A DNA stretch of 64,000 nt. Origin: Trichuris trichiura (Eukaryota; Nematoda; Enoplea; Trichinellida; Trichuridae). A program made the position numbers and the translations under genes. The notes under the pieces are model-generated. The model saw nothing but the letters and a program-made list of their open reading frames with translations. It did not search any database and had not been told where the DNA came from. Below, piece by piece: positions 44,385 to 54,659 of the stretch. The stretch lies in the NCBI GenBank assembly GCA_037903355.1, contig JBAJFE010000006.1, positions 335,452 to 399,451 of the forward strand. Reading direction: 5' to 3'. Position 1 is the stretch's first letter; every line of letters starts with the position of its first letter.

Positions 44385-47300
44385 ATGGCATTTGGGTTAG
44401 TGTTTCCAGCAGTGACATTTGTGCTCTTATGCTCATGTTGCACAGTGAAAGCAGAGAAAAATGTGAGCGCTTTATTTGATTCAACTTACGATTGCTGGAT
44501 AGAGCAAAAGCTTCGCTACGATGACGAGTTAAACAGTACTCTTTACTTCCGAGTTTCCGAGGGTTTTCAAGGGATACCTGAAATTCTTCTGTGGAACTCA
44601 CTCGCCTTTACAGTAAGTATTTTTGACTTCAATTTTTTTAATTGGAAATAATCGACTCTACGTTGCAGTGCATAATAGTGACGTTCAGCTTCTTGCGCAC
44701 AAAGGCCTGGAATTATGGGCGTTGGGGATTCTTCCATCAAATCAGCAAATTGAAAAGGCAAGACAATTAATCTTACAATTTTCATTGTGCAGCCATTTAC
44801 TACCTTTACTTGCATTATTCGTTTGCCAAATGTCTGCATTAAGACAAGCAGTTTTTTAACTGAATAACGGCTTGAATACTTCATTACGCTTATTGATAGG
44901 TCAGCACAGCAAAGAACTTTTTAGACCTCCATCAGGCTTGTCAGATGAAAGCAGAAGCTCATCGCAACTGTCCTCAACTTCTGATGATAAGGTAAGTTCT
45001 GTCAGACTGCAGCGTTTTGAAATTTCTCAATATTTCCACATTATCTAGCGAACCGGACGCTTGCTGTTCTTTGCTTCTCTGCGATCGTCTCAGTATATGC
45101 AAATTTTAAAATTAATCGCCTGTGGGAGGTTGTCTAGTGTTTGCTTTTCCATTTATCCGCACATTTTGAATGGTCACTAATAGGTCAGTGACAGAGCGTC
45201 AGAGATGAATGACTAAAGATCCTGTTAAAATATTACTATTAATACGCAAACGCTCTTCCATCCGCTATACTCCACCGTTGACCATCAGTGATGCCCATGT
45301 TTGATGAGTTTTCAGCGCGCCGCTTTTCGTCAATCAAAAGAAGCTTATCAGCCGTCATGTGCTGCCTTTATTTAAATCTAAGCCTATACGATTTGCTTAT
45401 GCCTTGGCTTAAGTTCATATAAGGGCAGAAAAGGATAAATGTGAGAAAACGATGCTGAGTGTCATAAGGCTTATGCTTAGCTTGCATCATTAGCGGCATG
45501 TTAGCGGTGGAGTAGCGCTCAGAGGCAATGAAACAAGACCATCATGAAAAGTGAACGGTAGGGTGGTGGGAACGGCAGAGCAGATGCAATAATTTTATTT
45601 TTTTCAGCTACTAATTGAGGCTACTTGTTGTTCGCTTTATCAGTGCTTTTTCTGCTAAATTTAACGTTTCCCATTTAAAGTTTTCCATTGCAAAGAGGTT
45701 AAAAGATTGACCGCTCGGTAGGGTAATTGTAATCCGGATAAACTATTCAAGTTTGCTTGGTCCAACATTAATGGCCGTTATCGAGAGCGTGCTGTAACGG
45801 GGAACGGGTTTCAATTAGCTCTTTACGCGGATAATTGTAGTCTACCTTTAGAAAACCATTGATGACAAAAATTTCTTTTCTTGGATAATGGTAATCTTGA
45901 TGTTGGAGTAAGGGTTTTTGGACGCAAGGAGGAACCGACGAAAGTATTTTTGTGCTTTCCAGAGATCGCGACTTCGAACAAAAGTGTGGTTATGATTCCG
46001 TTGCTTACGCAATATTTCAGCGGATTTTGTTAAAATATATGGCAATTTCAGCTTGCATTTGCCTGATCATCATTATGCCACTTCATATGCATTCTTCACA
46101 TGGTGAGCTCGTGAATCCGCTGAAAAATATCTAGGAAAAAGTTTTCCAACCCGGCTGTTTATACATTAATATAGGCTGCTTATGTAATAACGTAATGGTA
46201 ATACGGAGGTGCTACCCGTTTAACGTTTATTTTGCGAAGCTTTCGAGAAACGCTGGTTCCCGTCTTCAGCGTATAAAAGAATGGCACAGCGTTTCCTGAA
46301 GGCCTCGCCAAGTAAACGTTAAACGGATAGCACTTTCGTATCACCATTATGTTCTTACACGCACCGGTTAATAAGAGCTTCACTTTCAAAGCTTATGTAA
46401 TATTAATAATATGTAGGCTTCATAACTTAAAAGGGAGAAGCCCTTCAATGTATAAACCGTTTTTGAATCAGTTACATAAAGAGTTACATTATCAACGCTT
46501 ATGCAGGTTTATGTGGCATTGCTTTGATAAACGTAGAATATATGTTTCAAGTATTAATATATGCCAGATATGCTTTGCGAGTTCAAACGTATATGGCTTT
46601 TTCAGTTGCCAAGATAACAAAGTTTACAGATACAACAATTAGTCGGATTGGACCTCGGTAGTTGGCATTCGCTTGAGAGCCATACCCATCTTTAAACGCG
46701 TACATTCTCAGGTCTCAGTTGCTATTGGTGCATGTAGTGGCAACTATCTTCTTTTTTCTACTGGCTGTGAGCTACGTGAAGGAGGCGGAAACTGATCTAA
46801 AGAAGAAACAGTATGAGGTATCTTACGCTTACTATGCCACATGTCTTCTGATGACACTTGGTACGCTGTAGACTCCTTCACGTACGGTTATGATTACCAA
46901 CATACCCGGCGAAATAGCTGGGAACCTCCTTGCGATTGGTTTATATTTTCAGTAAGTCTGTCGCTACACATGCTTTTTCAGAAAATCCGCTGACGACTTT
47001 TTCTCGCAAAGGAGCGCATTTCCTGAATACACCGTGACTGATATTTCGTTTGCTTATTACGTTCGAGAACTACGAAATGTATCCAAAAAAATGTAGGTAT
47101 AGGTTAGTGCCATATACTTGCACTTACTGCGTACATATTTTTCTCAGACCGCCGATCGACGGAGCTTTGAAGCAGCTGAAAACAGCAAAAGACATTCCAT
47201 TGATATATCCGCATCGCTTTGGCTATATTTTTTTGTGTTGCAAGCAGGTATAGTACTGTGTAGCTGCTTTACGAAAATTGATGCCGCCTGACCCTCCTAT

Positions 47301-49784
47301 GTTACAAAGTGTGATTTGCAGCCGTGCTGCCTGTTTAGTTCTTTTATACAACAATGAGTCATAGCCGTTGGTTATTCTGCTTGGAGCTTCATCTACTTGA
47401 AGCGCATGGATAATGTTTTCTTTTACGGCTAACCGTTTTACGTTGCAGGTGCCAGCAATAGACTACTACACGAAGCAGTTGAGAGAATTGAAAGTGAAGC
47501 AGAATGAGTGCTTACAAAAAGCATTGCAAAAACCTTTACCGATATGTTTCGTCTCGTTTGCAACGCGGCAAGAAGCTTTATAGTAATTCGGTTTTCAAGC
47601 TTACAATTTTCCACTTATTCCGTTGCCTTTCACCCGACGTAATTTGCGCTATACGCACGTGCAGCGAATTTCTGGGGGAATGGCTATCTTATCATTTTCA
47701 GTTGCATCTAGAAGCGACAATTTTGGAAGTGGTGTTTCTCTGTTAACCATCTCCTCATTCAGCGTTAAGAGCATGTTCGGCAGTACCAGAAAATATGGCG
47801 GGAAAACCTTTGGCGATACCCCGACCTCTAAATATGAAGTGAAATTGAAACCGACCACATGGCAAGCTCGCATGGCACCCGCTGCTTCGAATATTTTCTG
47901 GTTCGTTAGTATTGCCAGCTGACCAGCATCTATTAAGGACATATGGACTATCCCATGTGTTTTAGGCACAACTTCGGTGTGCGTTTCTGGGCCATTAAAG
48001 CTCTGTTGTGGAACAGTTTCCTGTTCTTCATGCTGTTCTTTTTGACAACCCCTTCTATGGCTGTTAACCTTTGGTTCAAAATGGGGCATACCATTTTTGG
48101 CTTTTCTCCTCCCGAGGTGAACGGCATGTGAGCTTTTTTCTTCGCAAAAGTCAAAATTTTATTCAGAATCCTCCGTGGCAGAGAGCATTGTCAGTACTGA
48201 CGCTTATGGTGTTCACCTACTTCTTACCGATGTCCATTTCTTTCGCAGAGTCAAATAACTCCCATTGGACAAAGTAGCTAATCAATAAAATAGTTGTTCT
48301 TTCGGTTTCTTATAATAATTGTTTTGTTTAATGAAGATCCAGGCTGCAGAAAGCAATTTTGAGAAAGACGTACGTATTTCTGCTCTTTATGATCTTGATT
48401 CTTCCCTCGCTTGGGCTGAACAGGTAACCATGTTTCCAATTGATGCCTATGTGCAGTGCAGCAATATTTTATCTTTAGCGGCTATAATTTCTTTGTCTAT
48501 ATATTGCAACCTCAGCACGTACATTTGCGTTGGAGGTAAGCTTTCATTTTCCCATTTTTATGTCTGACTTTGCTTACGAAAGTGTCTGCGCTGTAATGGA
48601 ATGCTAAAGCAGCTTTTCTACGTTAAAATTGTATTTCGGTCAGTGGTTTAACTGAGTTATTTCTTGCGTATATTAATGTCTTCCAAGACTTTAACTTTGC
48701 ATCCACGTTTTAGTTGCATATTCATGCCTGATAACAGTGCATTCTATGTCAACTATATAATTACTGGTGCTTTTCTGGCAAAGACTGCCGAACTGCTTCG
48801 TCTTGATAATTTAATTTACCACGTTTATCAGAGAATGGCATGTCGGTCAAAATTTGAATTCAATGCCGCATTGCAGGTAGCGCACAATCTTTGCATAGTC
48901 AAAACATTTCGCCACTTTCTTTCCAGAATTCGGTATTCGAATTTGGTTTTGGAGTCGAATATGCGCATATGCTGGCTATTTTTTCTACCATCATTGCTTA
49001 CAGTGTGATCAACCCTCTCATTGCTCCAAGTGGTAAGGTTTTTCTAACCTAATTCTACCCTCGGTAATGTCACGCATTCTTGTAAATTAACAATTTAAAG
49101 AGTATCGGCACGTGTAGCTTGAGCATTTAATTTTAGGCATGCTAGAGAAATTAGCGTTCTGTCAATAGAATGCAGGTACAATTACGATTACTTTTCAAAG
49201 CTTGCTGTTTAAATGCGGAAAAGAGTTTAGACAAGCTTTGATATAATTTAACTTGCAGTGCGCGTATAAAGGCAACTACGTATAGTAAAAAGGCCAACAA
49301 GTTATTCTCAGGGGTGCATCATCATAATGTATCACTTTGTGAGCCTTGATACTGTTTTAATGAATAACAAACTAATGGAGAAATCCTTTTTTCAGGCTTG
49401 GTGTTTTTTGTCATAAAATATTATGTGGATCGTCACAATATCTTTTTTGCGTACATACCCACGACCGTGGATAAATCGATCCATTTGCAGGCTTTGCATA
49501 TTCTTGTTTTCAGTGCAATTTTGCCGCAGTTGTGTCTTTTTTGCGTACTTTTCATCAGTTCAAACGAGCTGAGCACTAGAAATATTTGCCTTCTTTGTTC
49601 ACTGTGCATTAGCTTTGCAATTTTTGTTTGCCGGATTTATGACCGCCGCATGACAGCAATGTATCAGAGAGCAAGAAAAGCATGGCATGTTCTATCGTCA
49701 AAGGGAGCAGTCGTTTTTGGGCCCGTAATTTCCTTTGTGTCAAGAAGATTTAGTCGCTTTCAAAAAGAAAGACCCAAAACTTAA
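44385..49784 (+). CDS. TMEM63: TMEM63/CSC1-like (OSCA family) mechanosensitive channel, 18 exons
   Basis: Multipass membrane protein of the OSCA/TMEM63 family, which forms osmo- and stretch-gated cation channels. Exons: 44385-44612, 44669-44757, 44905-44991, 45963-46102, 46630-46657, 46712-46817, 46872-46951, 46982-47092, 47148-47247, 47449-47582, 47763-47900, 47966-48116, 48167-48273, 48343-48423, 48479-48535, 48714-48876, 48927-49032 and 49396-49784. Phases agree throughout, giving 764 residues (human members about 800-830). Family landmarks are SFLRTKAWNYGRW, QKCGYDSVAYAIFQR, RTVMITNIPGE, IDYYTKQLRELK, NIFWHNFGVRFWAIKALLW, FFLTTPSMAV, FLLFMILILPSLGLN, CIFMPDNSAFYVNYIITGAF and YYVDRHNIFFAYIP. 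The first 23 residues look like a cleavable signal peptide ahead of the first membrane helix. Exon 3 and its neighbours are the least certain, and the exon 2 donor is GC. Intron 3 is long (971 nt). Confidence 0.9.
46194..46348. mobile_element. foldback/MITE element in a TMEM63 intron
   Basis: An inverted repeat about 155 bp long. The left part AATGGTAATACGGAGGTGCT, then CCCGTTTAACGTTTA, pairs with TAAACGTTAAACGG, then GCACTTTCGTATCACCATT. The centre has AGCTTTCGAGAAACGCTGGT, then TCCCGTCTTCAGCG. The element at 60313-60488 has the same ends (AATGTTAATACGGA) and a similar centre, so both are one family. Confidence 0.65.
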
Positions 49785-49789
49785 ATTTA

Positions 49790-51255
49790 AAAATGCTCCT
49801 GGTTTCACTTTCACCGTTAAAAGTATTGTTTATATCAATGCTTGCCGCTTAACCATTGCCTACCTGCCTTGAAAGACAATTTATGTTTGCTTTTTTTGCC
49901 TTTCGGTGGTAGGACTGATTTCAGCTGCCACTAATTTAGTGTTCGATGCCTTTTAACCAGCTTGGATTACTCAATTAAAAGCTTGTACGCTTGGAGCGTG
50001 AATTTCATAACGTATACTGACAATGGCTATCTCAAAAATTAATGAAAAAGTTTTGAATAGTTTATTCGTAACTTTTAAGTGAGAAAGGACCATAATTCAC
50101 GTGAGTTAGACAAGGAAGCTGTTCAGAACAAATTTCCATTTGAAAGTTCAAGGCGCGACATATAATAATATTAATAGGATGGAATAGATTTTCTATTTCT
50201 TTTAATGCTTAATTAACATGTTAGCCGTTGTTCTTTTTTTATTTTTTGTTAGCGTTATTCCGCTCACTATCAGTTATTACTATTTTCATCAGTCTTTTAT
50301 TCTTTTGTCATCAAGGAAACTTTCTCTAACGCTGCTAACACCGTATTTTGGATTGGTCGTACTGTTATTTCGCAGTAGAATACTTGCAAGTGAAACATTC
50401 TTGCTGATTTCTTCGATAGTTCAATGAATATTCTGAAACTGTTACGATCTCTCCAATGTAGGATACAGCTCAATCAATCACATTTAGTTTCACAAGCAAG
50501 CTGCCAGTGCCAGTATCTTGTCATTCCTACAGGTTGATCAGAGGTTGGAGGTACTCTTGAGCCAAATTAAGAGTTTTTCTGAACTTTGGAATCTCTTTGC
50601 CTGACCCTACAGGCTAAGTTATGATCAGTTAGCTTTTTGGCAACGAATCTGTTCTACGAGGATTCCGTCTGGCCAATTGTCGTGCATGACAGAATTTGCG
50701 AAACTTATTAGGTTTTCTTATTATCTTCTTTCAGCATTTTCCATTGTTTTTCATTACATTATTCATAATTGCAATTGCTATTGTTGCTTATTTTACATGA
50801 ACGATCTTTCTCTGATTATTGAAAGTGGTTCTGACTGTGTAATTTCAAAGGTTCTGACTTCATTTAGCAAAATTATCTAATTTGTTTGAAAACTAAAAAT
50901 GTATTAGGACGTTTACATATTTCATCTGTGCAATTTCTGGAGGTTTGCATCTAAAAAATTGTTGCCTATTTAACCTATCACTTCTTGTACAAATAAGAAA
51001 CATCATTATTTGATAACGCTTTCACGTTAATGCCGAAAGACTTCATAGGAGCCGTATAACTTCTCATTCTTTTTAAGAAACAATCCATTTATTTACTGTC
51101 TACGTAGGCAATCTAATTTCCGGGATCAATCATATACTTTCCTTAATGTAGACATTCATTCAAAGATAAAGCTGACGTTTTATCTTCTGTGGCTGTCTAT
51201 CTTCAACGCTTACAAAAAATAATAATTCTCGCAGCTGCAATCGTTCAAACAGTAA
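49790..51255. other. intergenic between TMEM63 and the cystatin-like pair
   Basis: AT-rich. Frames at 50218-50427 and 50677-50880 are hydrophobic and Phe/Ile-rich, as expected from T-rich noncoding DNA. No gene is called. Confidence 0.5.
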
Positions 51256-51260
51256 TAAAG

Positions 51261-51268
51261 TATAAATA
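51261..51268 (+). promoter_or_regulatory. TATA box of cystatin-like gene 1
   Basis: TATAAATA, 50 nt before the chosen start codon. The upstream block CGCAGCTGCAATCGTTCAAA is shared with the second paralogue (TGCAGCTGCAATCGTTCAAA near 53610), so it is a candidate common cis element. Confidence 0.6.
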
Positions 51269-51317
51269 AGGAATTTTCAGCGTTGGAATGGTTCGTAAAA
51301 CCATGCAGTTTGCAAAA

Positions 51318-52018
51318 ATGGTCAGCACAACACTACTGATTTTTCTTGTCACTACTACGTGCTACGCCGATCTCAAACAGGTGAACACATTCCGAAAGAA
51401 GTCTATTGTAGCTTTCGGATGACAACATTTTTAAGGTCAACATACACAAAGCTTTGAAAACTAAAGAGGTTTTCACTTCAGAAACGTATGTGAAAAAAGT
51501 GTCACAGAAACTTTCCCCAGATTCTTCAAATGCGCTTCATGTCGCTGCGGTTAAAGAATCACTACTGGCAATGGCTAAAGAGGACGTTTCCACTGCTACT
51601 CGTTTAGTTCGAATAACTGACGTCGTCAGTGATCTGGATGACACTTCACTATTTTACGCAAAATTCATCGCTGCATACACAAAGTGCAAAGCTGATAAAA
51701 AGGTAGGATGTTTCAAAAACTGCAGCCTAAAATTTGCAGCTGTCACCTGTATTCAGATATACAGACATAAAAGTTTCATAAAAACACCTTTACATTTCAT
51801 AAACGCGTTTTTTAAGCTAATGCTTAAAAGCTTATTTTGAAACATTCAGCTAAGAATGTTTTTAGATAAAATTAGAAGACGTTTACTCAAAGAGGTGTCC
51901 AGTTGACGTCAGAAGGGAGAGACTTTCGTGCAGTGGTTATATTGAATCGTCTGGAGAACGTACAGGTCAACGTTTGTACTGCGAACCTGCTGAAACATTT
52001 GAAACTTCAAGGCTATAG
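51318..52018 (+). CDS. small secreted cystatin-like protein, copy 1 (3 exons)
   Basis: Exons 51318-51380, 51436-51702 and 51866-52018 (all phase 0) encode 160 residues. ATG 51318 is chosen over 51288 and 51303 because it aligns with the start of copy 2 and leaves room after the TATA box. A signal peptide MVSTTLLIFLVTTTCYA is followed by a helical stretch (ESLLAMAKEDV), then TRLVRITDVVSDLDDTSLFY and AKFIAAYTKC. Four Cys after it (105, 121, 132, 149) sit as in type 2 cystatins: a small loop ending CP, then a C-x16-C hairpin. The cystatin inhibitory loop QxVxG is absent; its place reads VSDLD. So the fold is likely cystatin-like but papain-type inhibition is doubtful. The assignment is by pattern only. 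Confidence 0.6.
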
Positions 52019-52024
52019 AATCAT

Positions 52025-53600
52025 TAATTTTTAACAAACGTTATACGTTTAGTGTCGCTAAAACAAGAAAAAAGACCACAATATTTCAACATTAATAATT
52101 GCAAAGATTAATTAACCATTATCTTTACGGGATGGCGAACTTGTGCATTGCGTTGATAATTTTAAAAAAATAATGTCCAGAAGAATGAGAGCTGAAGCAT
52201 GTCATGGCAAATAAATTTTTGTGGAACAAAAACTCAAAGAAAAAAGTGTTAGCACGTGCTAAGCAAAAAAGTGTTTCCAGTTTTTCATGATCAAAATAGT
52301 GAATGCACTGCATGGACCAGCTGGGCAGAAGAGTTTTGAATATTAAGCAAGGCTATGCAAAGTACCTGAATTTCAATAACAAAGAATAAGTTTACTGTCC
52401 TCTGTCAAAAAACTATACGCGCTGAAGCAGTATTGTTGCATTAACTTACGGAAATTGATTAATTCCTTCACACGGCTGCTGCTCGCTACACAAAGAATTT
52501 GTAAGAAAAGAATGATACGTACATCGTCGTGATTGCAACACCGAGAAGTCAACAACAGAAATGCGTCAGTAATAAAGTAACTAAGCTTGAGGAATAAAAA
52601 TGATACATGAACGTGAGGAATGCTGAATTTTAGCGTTACTAATTGCATTCAAAAAGGAGAATTTTTAATTCTATTTATACGCATAAGATTTCACTCCCGC
52701 TTGAAGAAGCTGAGTAGCTTTTCAAAGGGTGAAACAGAAAACATGTTCCAAGGTCATTCGAGCGCGGAAACTAATCTGAGCGCGGCAAGGCACTTAAGTA
52801 ACCCTATCGCTTGCATAGCACAAGGCATAAAGAAATAAGGATAGTTCGGACCAGAGTCTTTGTAAACCAGTTGATGCAACCGCTGAATAAACGTCTTTTA
52901 CTTGTGAGCTCGCCCATAGTTGCTCCATGATACTGAGAGAAATGTCAGTCATGAAATTGAAAAATGCCTGTATTAACTGTTGTTATGGGAAGAAATAATA
53001 ACAAAATGGGTAGTCAGACGCGCTGTTGTAGTGCAACCGCCAGAAAAGAAACCAAAGCTTTCACTAAGTCAAGCAACAGAGAACACAGAACTTAAAATGA
53101 TGTTCAAATAGTGTGATTCCTCAAGGCAACAAGTCATTCATTCATTGCCTGTCAATGATGCATGTTCAACAGTAACTGTAGAAATGAACATTATGCAACA
53201 ACATGAAATCAATTCAATCGTACTCTACAGTGAAATAGCAATGTCGGCGTTAAGACTTTCCACTAATGCATCGATAGCAAGCGGCACCGAAATAGTAAAA
53301 TGACTATTGGAAACATAACTTCTTATGGCTATTCGTTCAGCAGAACTTTGCTCTTCGTTTATAATGTGTCGAAAGATTTTCATAAATATTTGTTTTGCCA
53401 GATGGAACAGGGTTGTATGACTTCAACTATGCAAACGTGGTTACGAAAAGCCCTATATTCAAGCACGCATTTTTACTGAATTTAAAAACAGTTACCTCAT
53501 ACCGACAGAAATCTGCAAGCAGGGATGAATACAGCTACTTTTCTGTACGGTTGGAACATCAGGTTTAAATAACGGCACGCACATTCTGCTTAAAAATAAA
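52025..53600. other. intergenic between cystatin-like paralogues
   Basis: No recognised gene. The duplicated promoter block begins near 53600. Frames at 52373-52648 (minus) and 52620-52838 (plus) have no family features. Confidence 0.5.
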
Positions 53601-53640
53601 TAATCTTTCTTGCAGCTGCAATCGTTCAAACAATAATGAG

Positions 53641-53649
53641 TTATAAATA
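53641..53649 (+). promoter_or_regulatory. TATA box of cystatin-like gene 2
   Basis: TTATAAATA, 50 nt before the start codon, in the same relative position and context as in copy 1. Confidence 0.6.
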
Positions 53650-53698
53650 AAGATCTGTCAGAGCGCAGGGCTTTCGTAAAACCGTTCGGTTAACAAAA

Positions 53699-54655
53699 AT
53701 GCCCAGAGCCACGTACTTACTGATCACACTTATTGCTACTGTATGCTGTGCTCGTATCAAACAGGTAAGCAAATTGCAAGAGAAATCCATCGTGGACTTT
53801 TCGTTAATAACATTTTCAAGGTCACAGTCACACGCGAAGTTTTCTACAGCAGAGAGGTTTTCACGTCAAGGATTGTTGAGCGTTCCAACCCAAAGTTAAT
53901 CACACCCAGTCTTTCAAGACCACTTCTCACTATTTCAGTGAGAGAATCGCTACTGTCGATGGCAAAGGAGGGCCATTCCACTGCTATTCGTTTAGTCAGA
54001 TTGATTGACGGCAGAGATGAACCAGACAAGACTACGTCGCTGTTTTATGCCAAGTTTACTGCTGCATATACGGACTGCAAGCTTGATGACAAGGTAAGAC
54101 TTATCAAGCACAAAAAAGGAAACTTCTCTGATGTGTCTCACAAGCATAAGCAGTCAACACATCAAAGTAATAGCCGAAAAGCAGATTCCGAAAAAATATA
54201 AAAAATACACCTATTTCTATCATAAATAGGTGCATCTGAACGTAGGATTTTTTTGGACAGTACTGCAGGTGGAATAGTACTTCTTTACTGAGTTAAAATT
54301 TACGAGGCTGTCAAAACTGCTTGCGTTCCATCAGCAATGTATGAACGTTCGAAGAGCTTCGTAATGTTTTGCTCAGTAAAGAAGTACTATTCCATGTTCA
54401 ATACTGTCAACAGGGAAGGATTACAACAGGTACCTTCACACATCTCCGCTTGCTCTATCAATTTACCTATTGCGGACGCAATGTAGATACTTCCAGATTA
54501 CACTGAAAAAGGTATATTCGGAAGACTGTCCACTTGACCCAACAAGAGAGATGATTTTGTGCAGCGGTTATGTCGAGTCGTCAGGAAAACGTACAGGTCA
54601 ACGTTTACATTGTGAACCTGCTGGAAATTACGAGAAATCGAAGATAGCGCCTTAA
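53699..54655 (+). CDS. small secreted cystatin-like protein, copy 2 (3 exons)
   Basis: Exons 53699-53764, 53821-54093 and 54497-54655 (all phase 0) encode 165 residues. Signal peptide MPRATYLLITLIATVCCA. It shares with copy 1 the blocks ESLLSMAKEGHSTAIRLVRL, SLFYAKFTAAYTDCK, VYSEDCPLDPTRE and LCSGYVESSGKRTGQRLHC. Cys spacing is conserved. The QxVxG position reads GRDEPDK and again lacks the inhibitory motif. Exon boundaries and phases match copy 1 exactly, so this is a tandem duplicate. Intron 2 is longer (403 nt) because it holds a hairpin-forming repeat at 54255-54408. Two extra residues are present in exon 2 and two more in the C-terminal exon. Confidence 0.6.
54255..54408. repeat. foldback repeat in intron 2 of cystatin-like gene 2
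   Basis: GGAATAGTACTTCTTTACTG AG at about 54271-54292 pairs with CTCAGTAAAGAAGTACTATT CC at 54372-54393, and the outer CAGTACTG-type words also pair. The loop is about 80 bp. Absent from the shorter intron of copy 1, so it is probably a MITE insertion. A second small hairpin (CACCTATTT...AAATAGGTG) lies just upstream at 54208-54235. Confidence 0.65.
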
Positions 54656-54659
54656 CATC

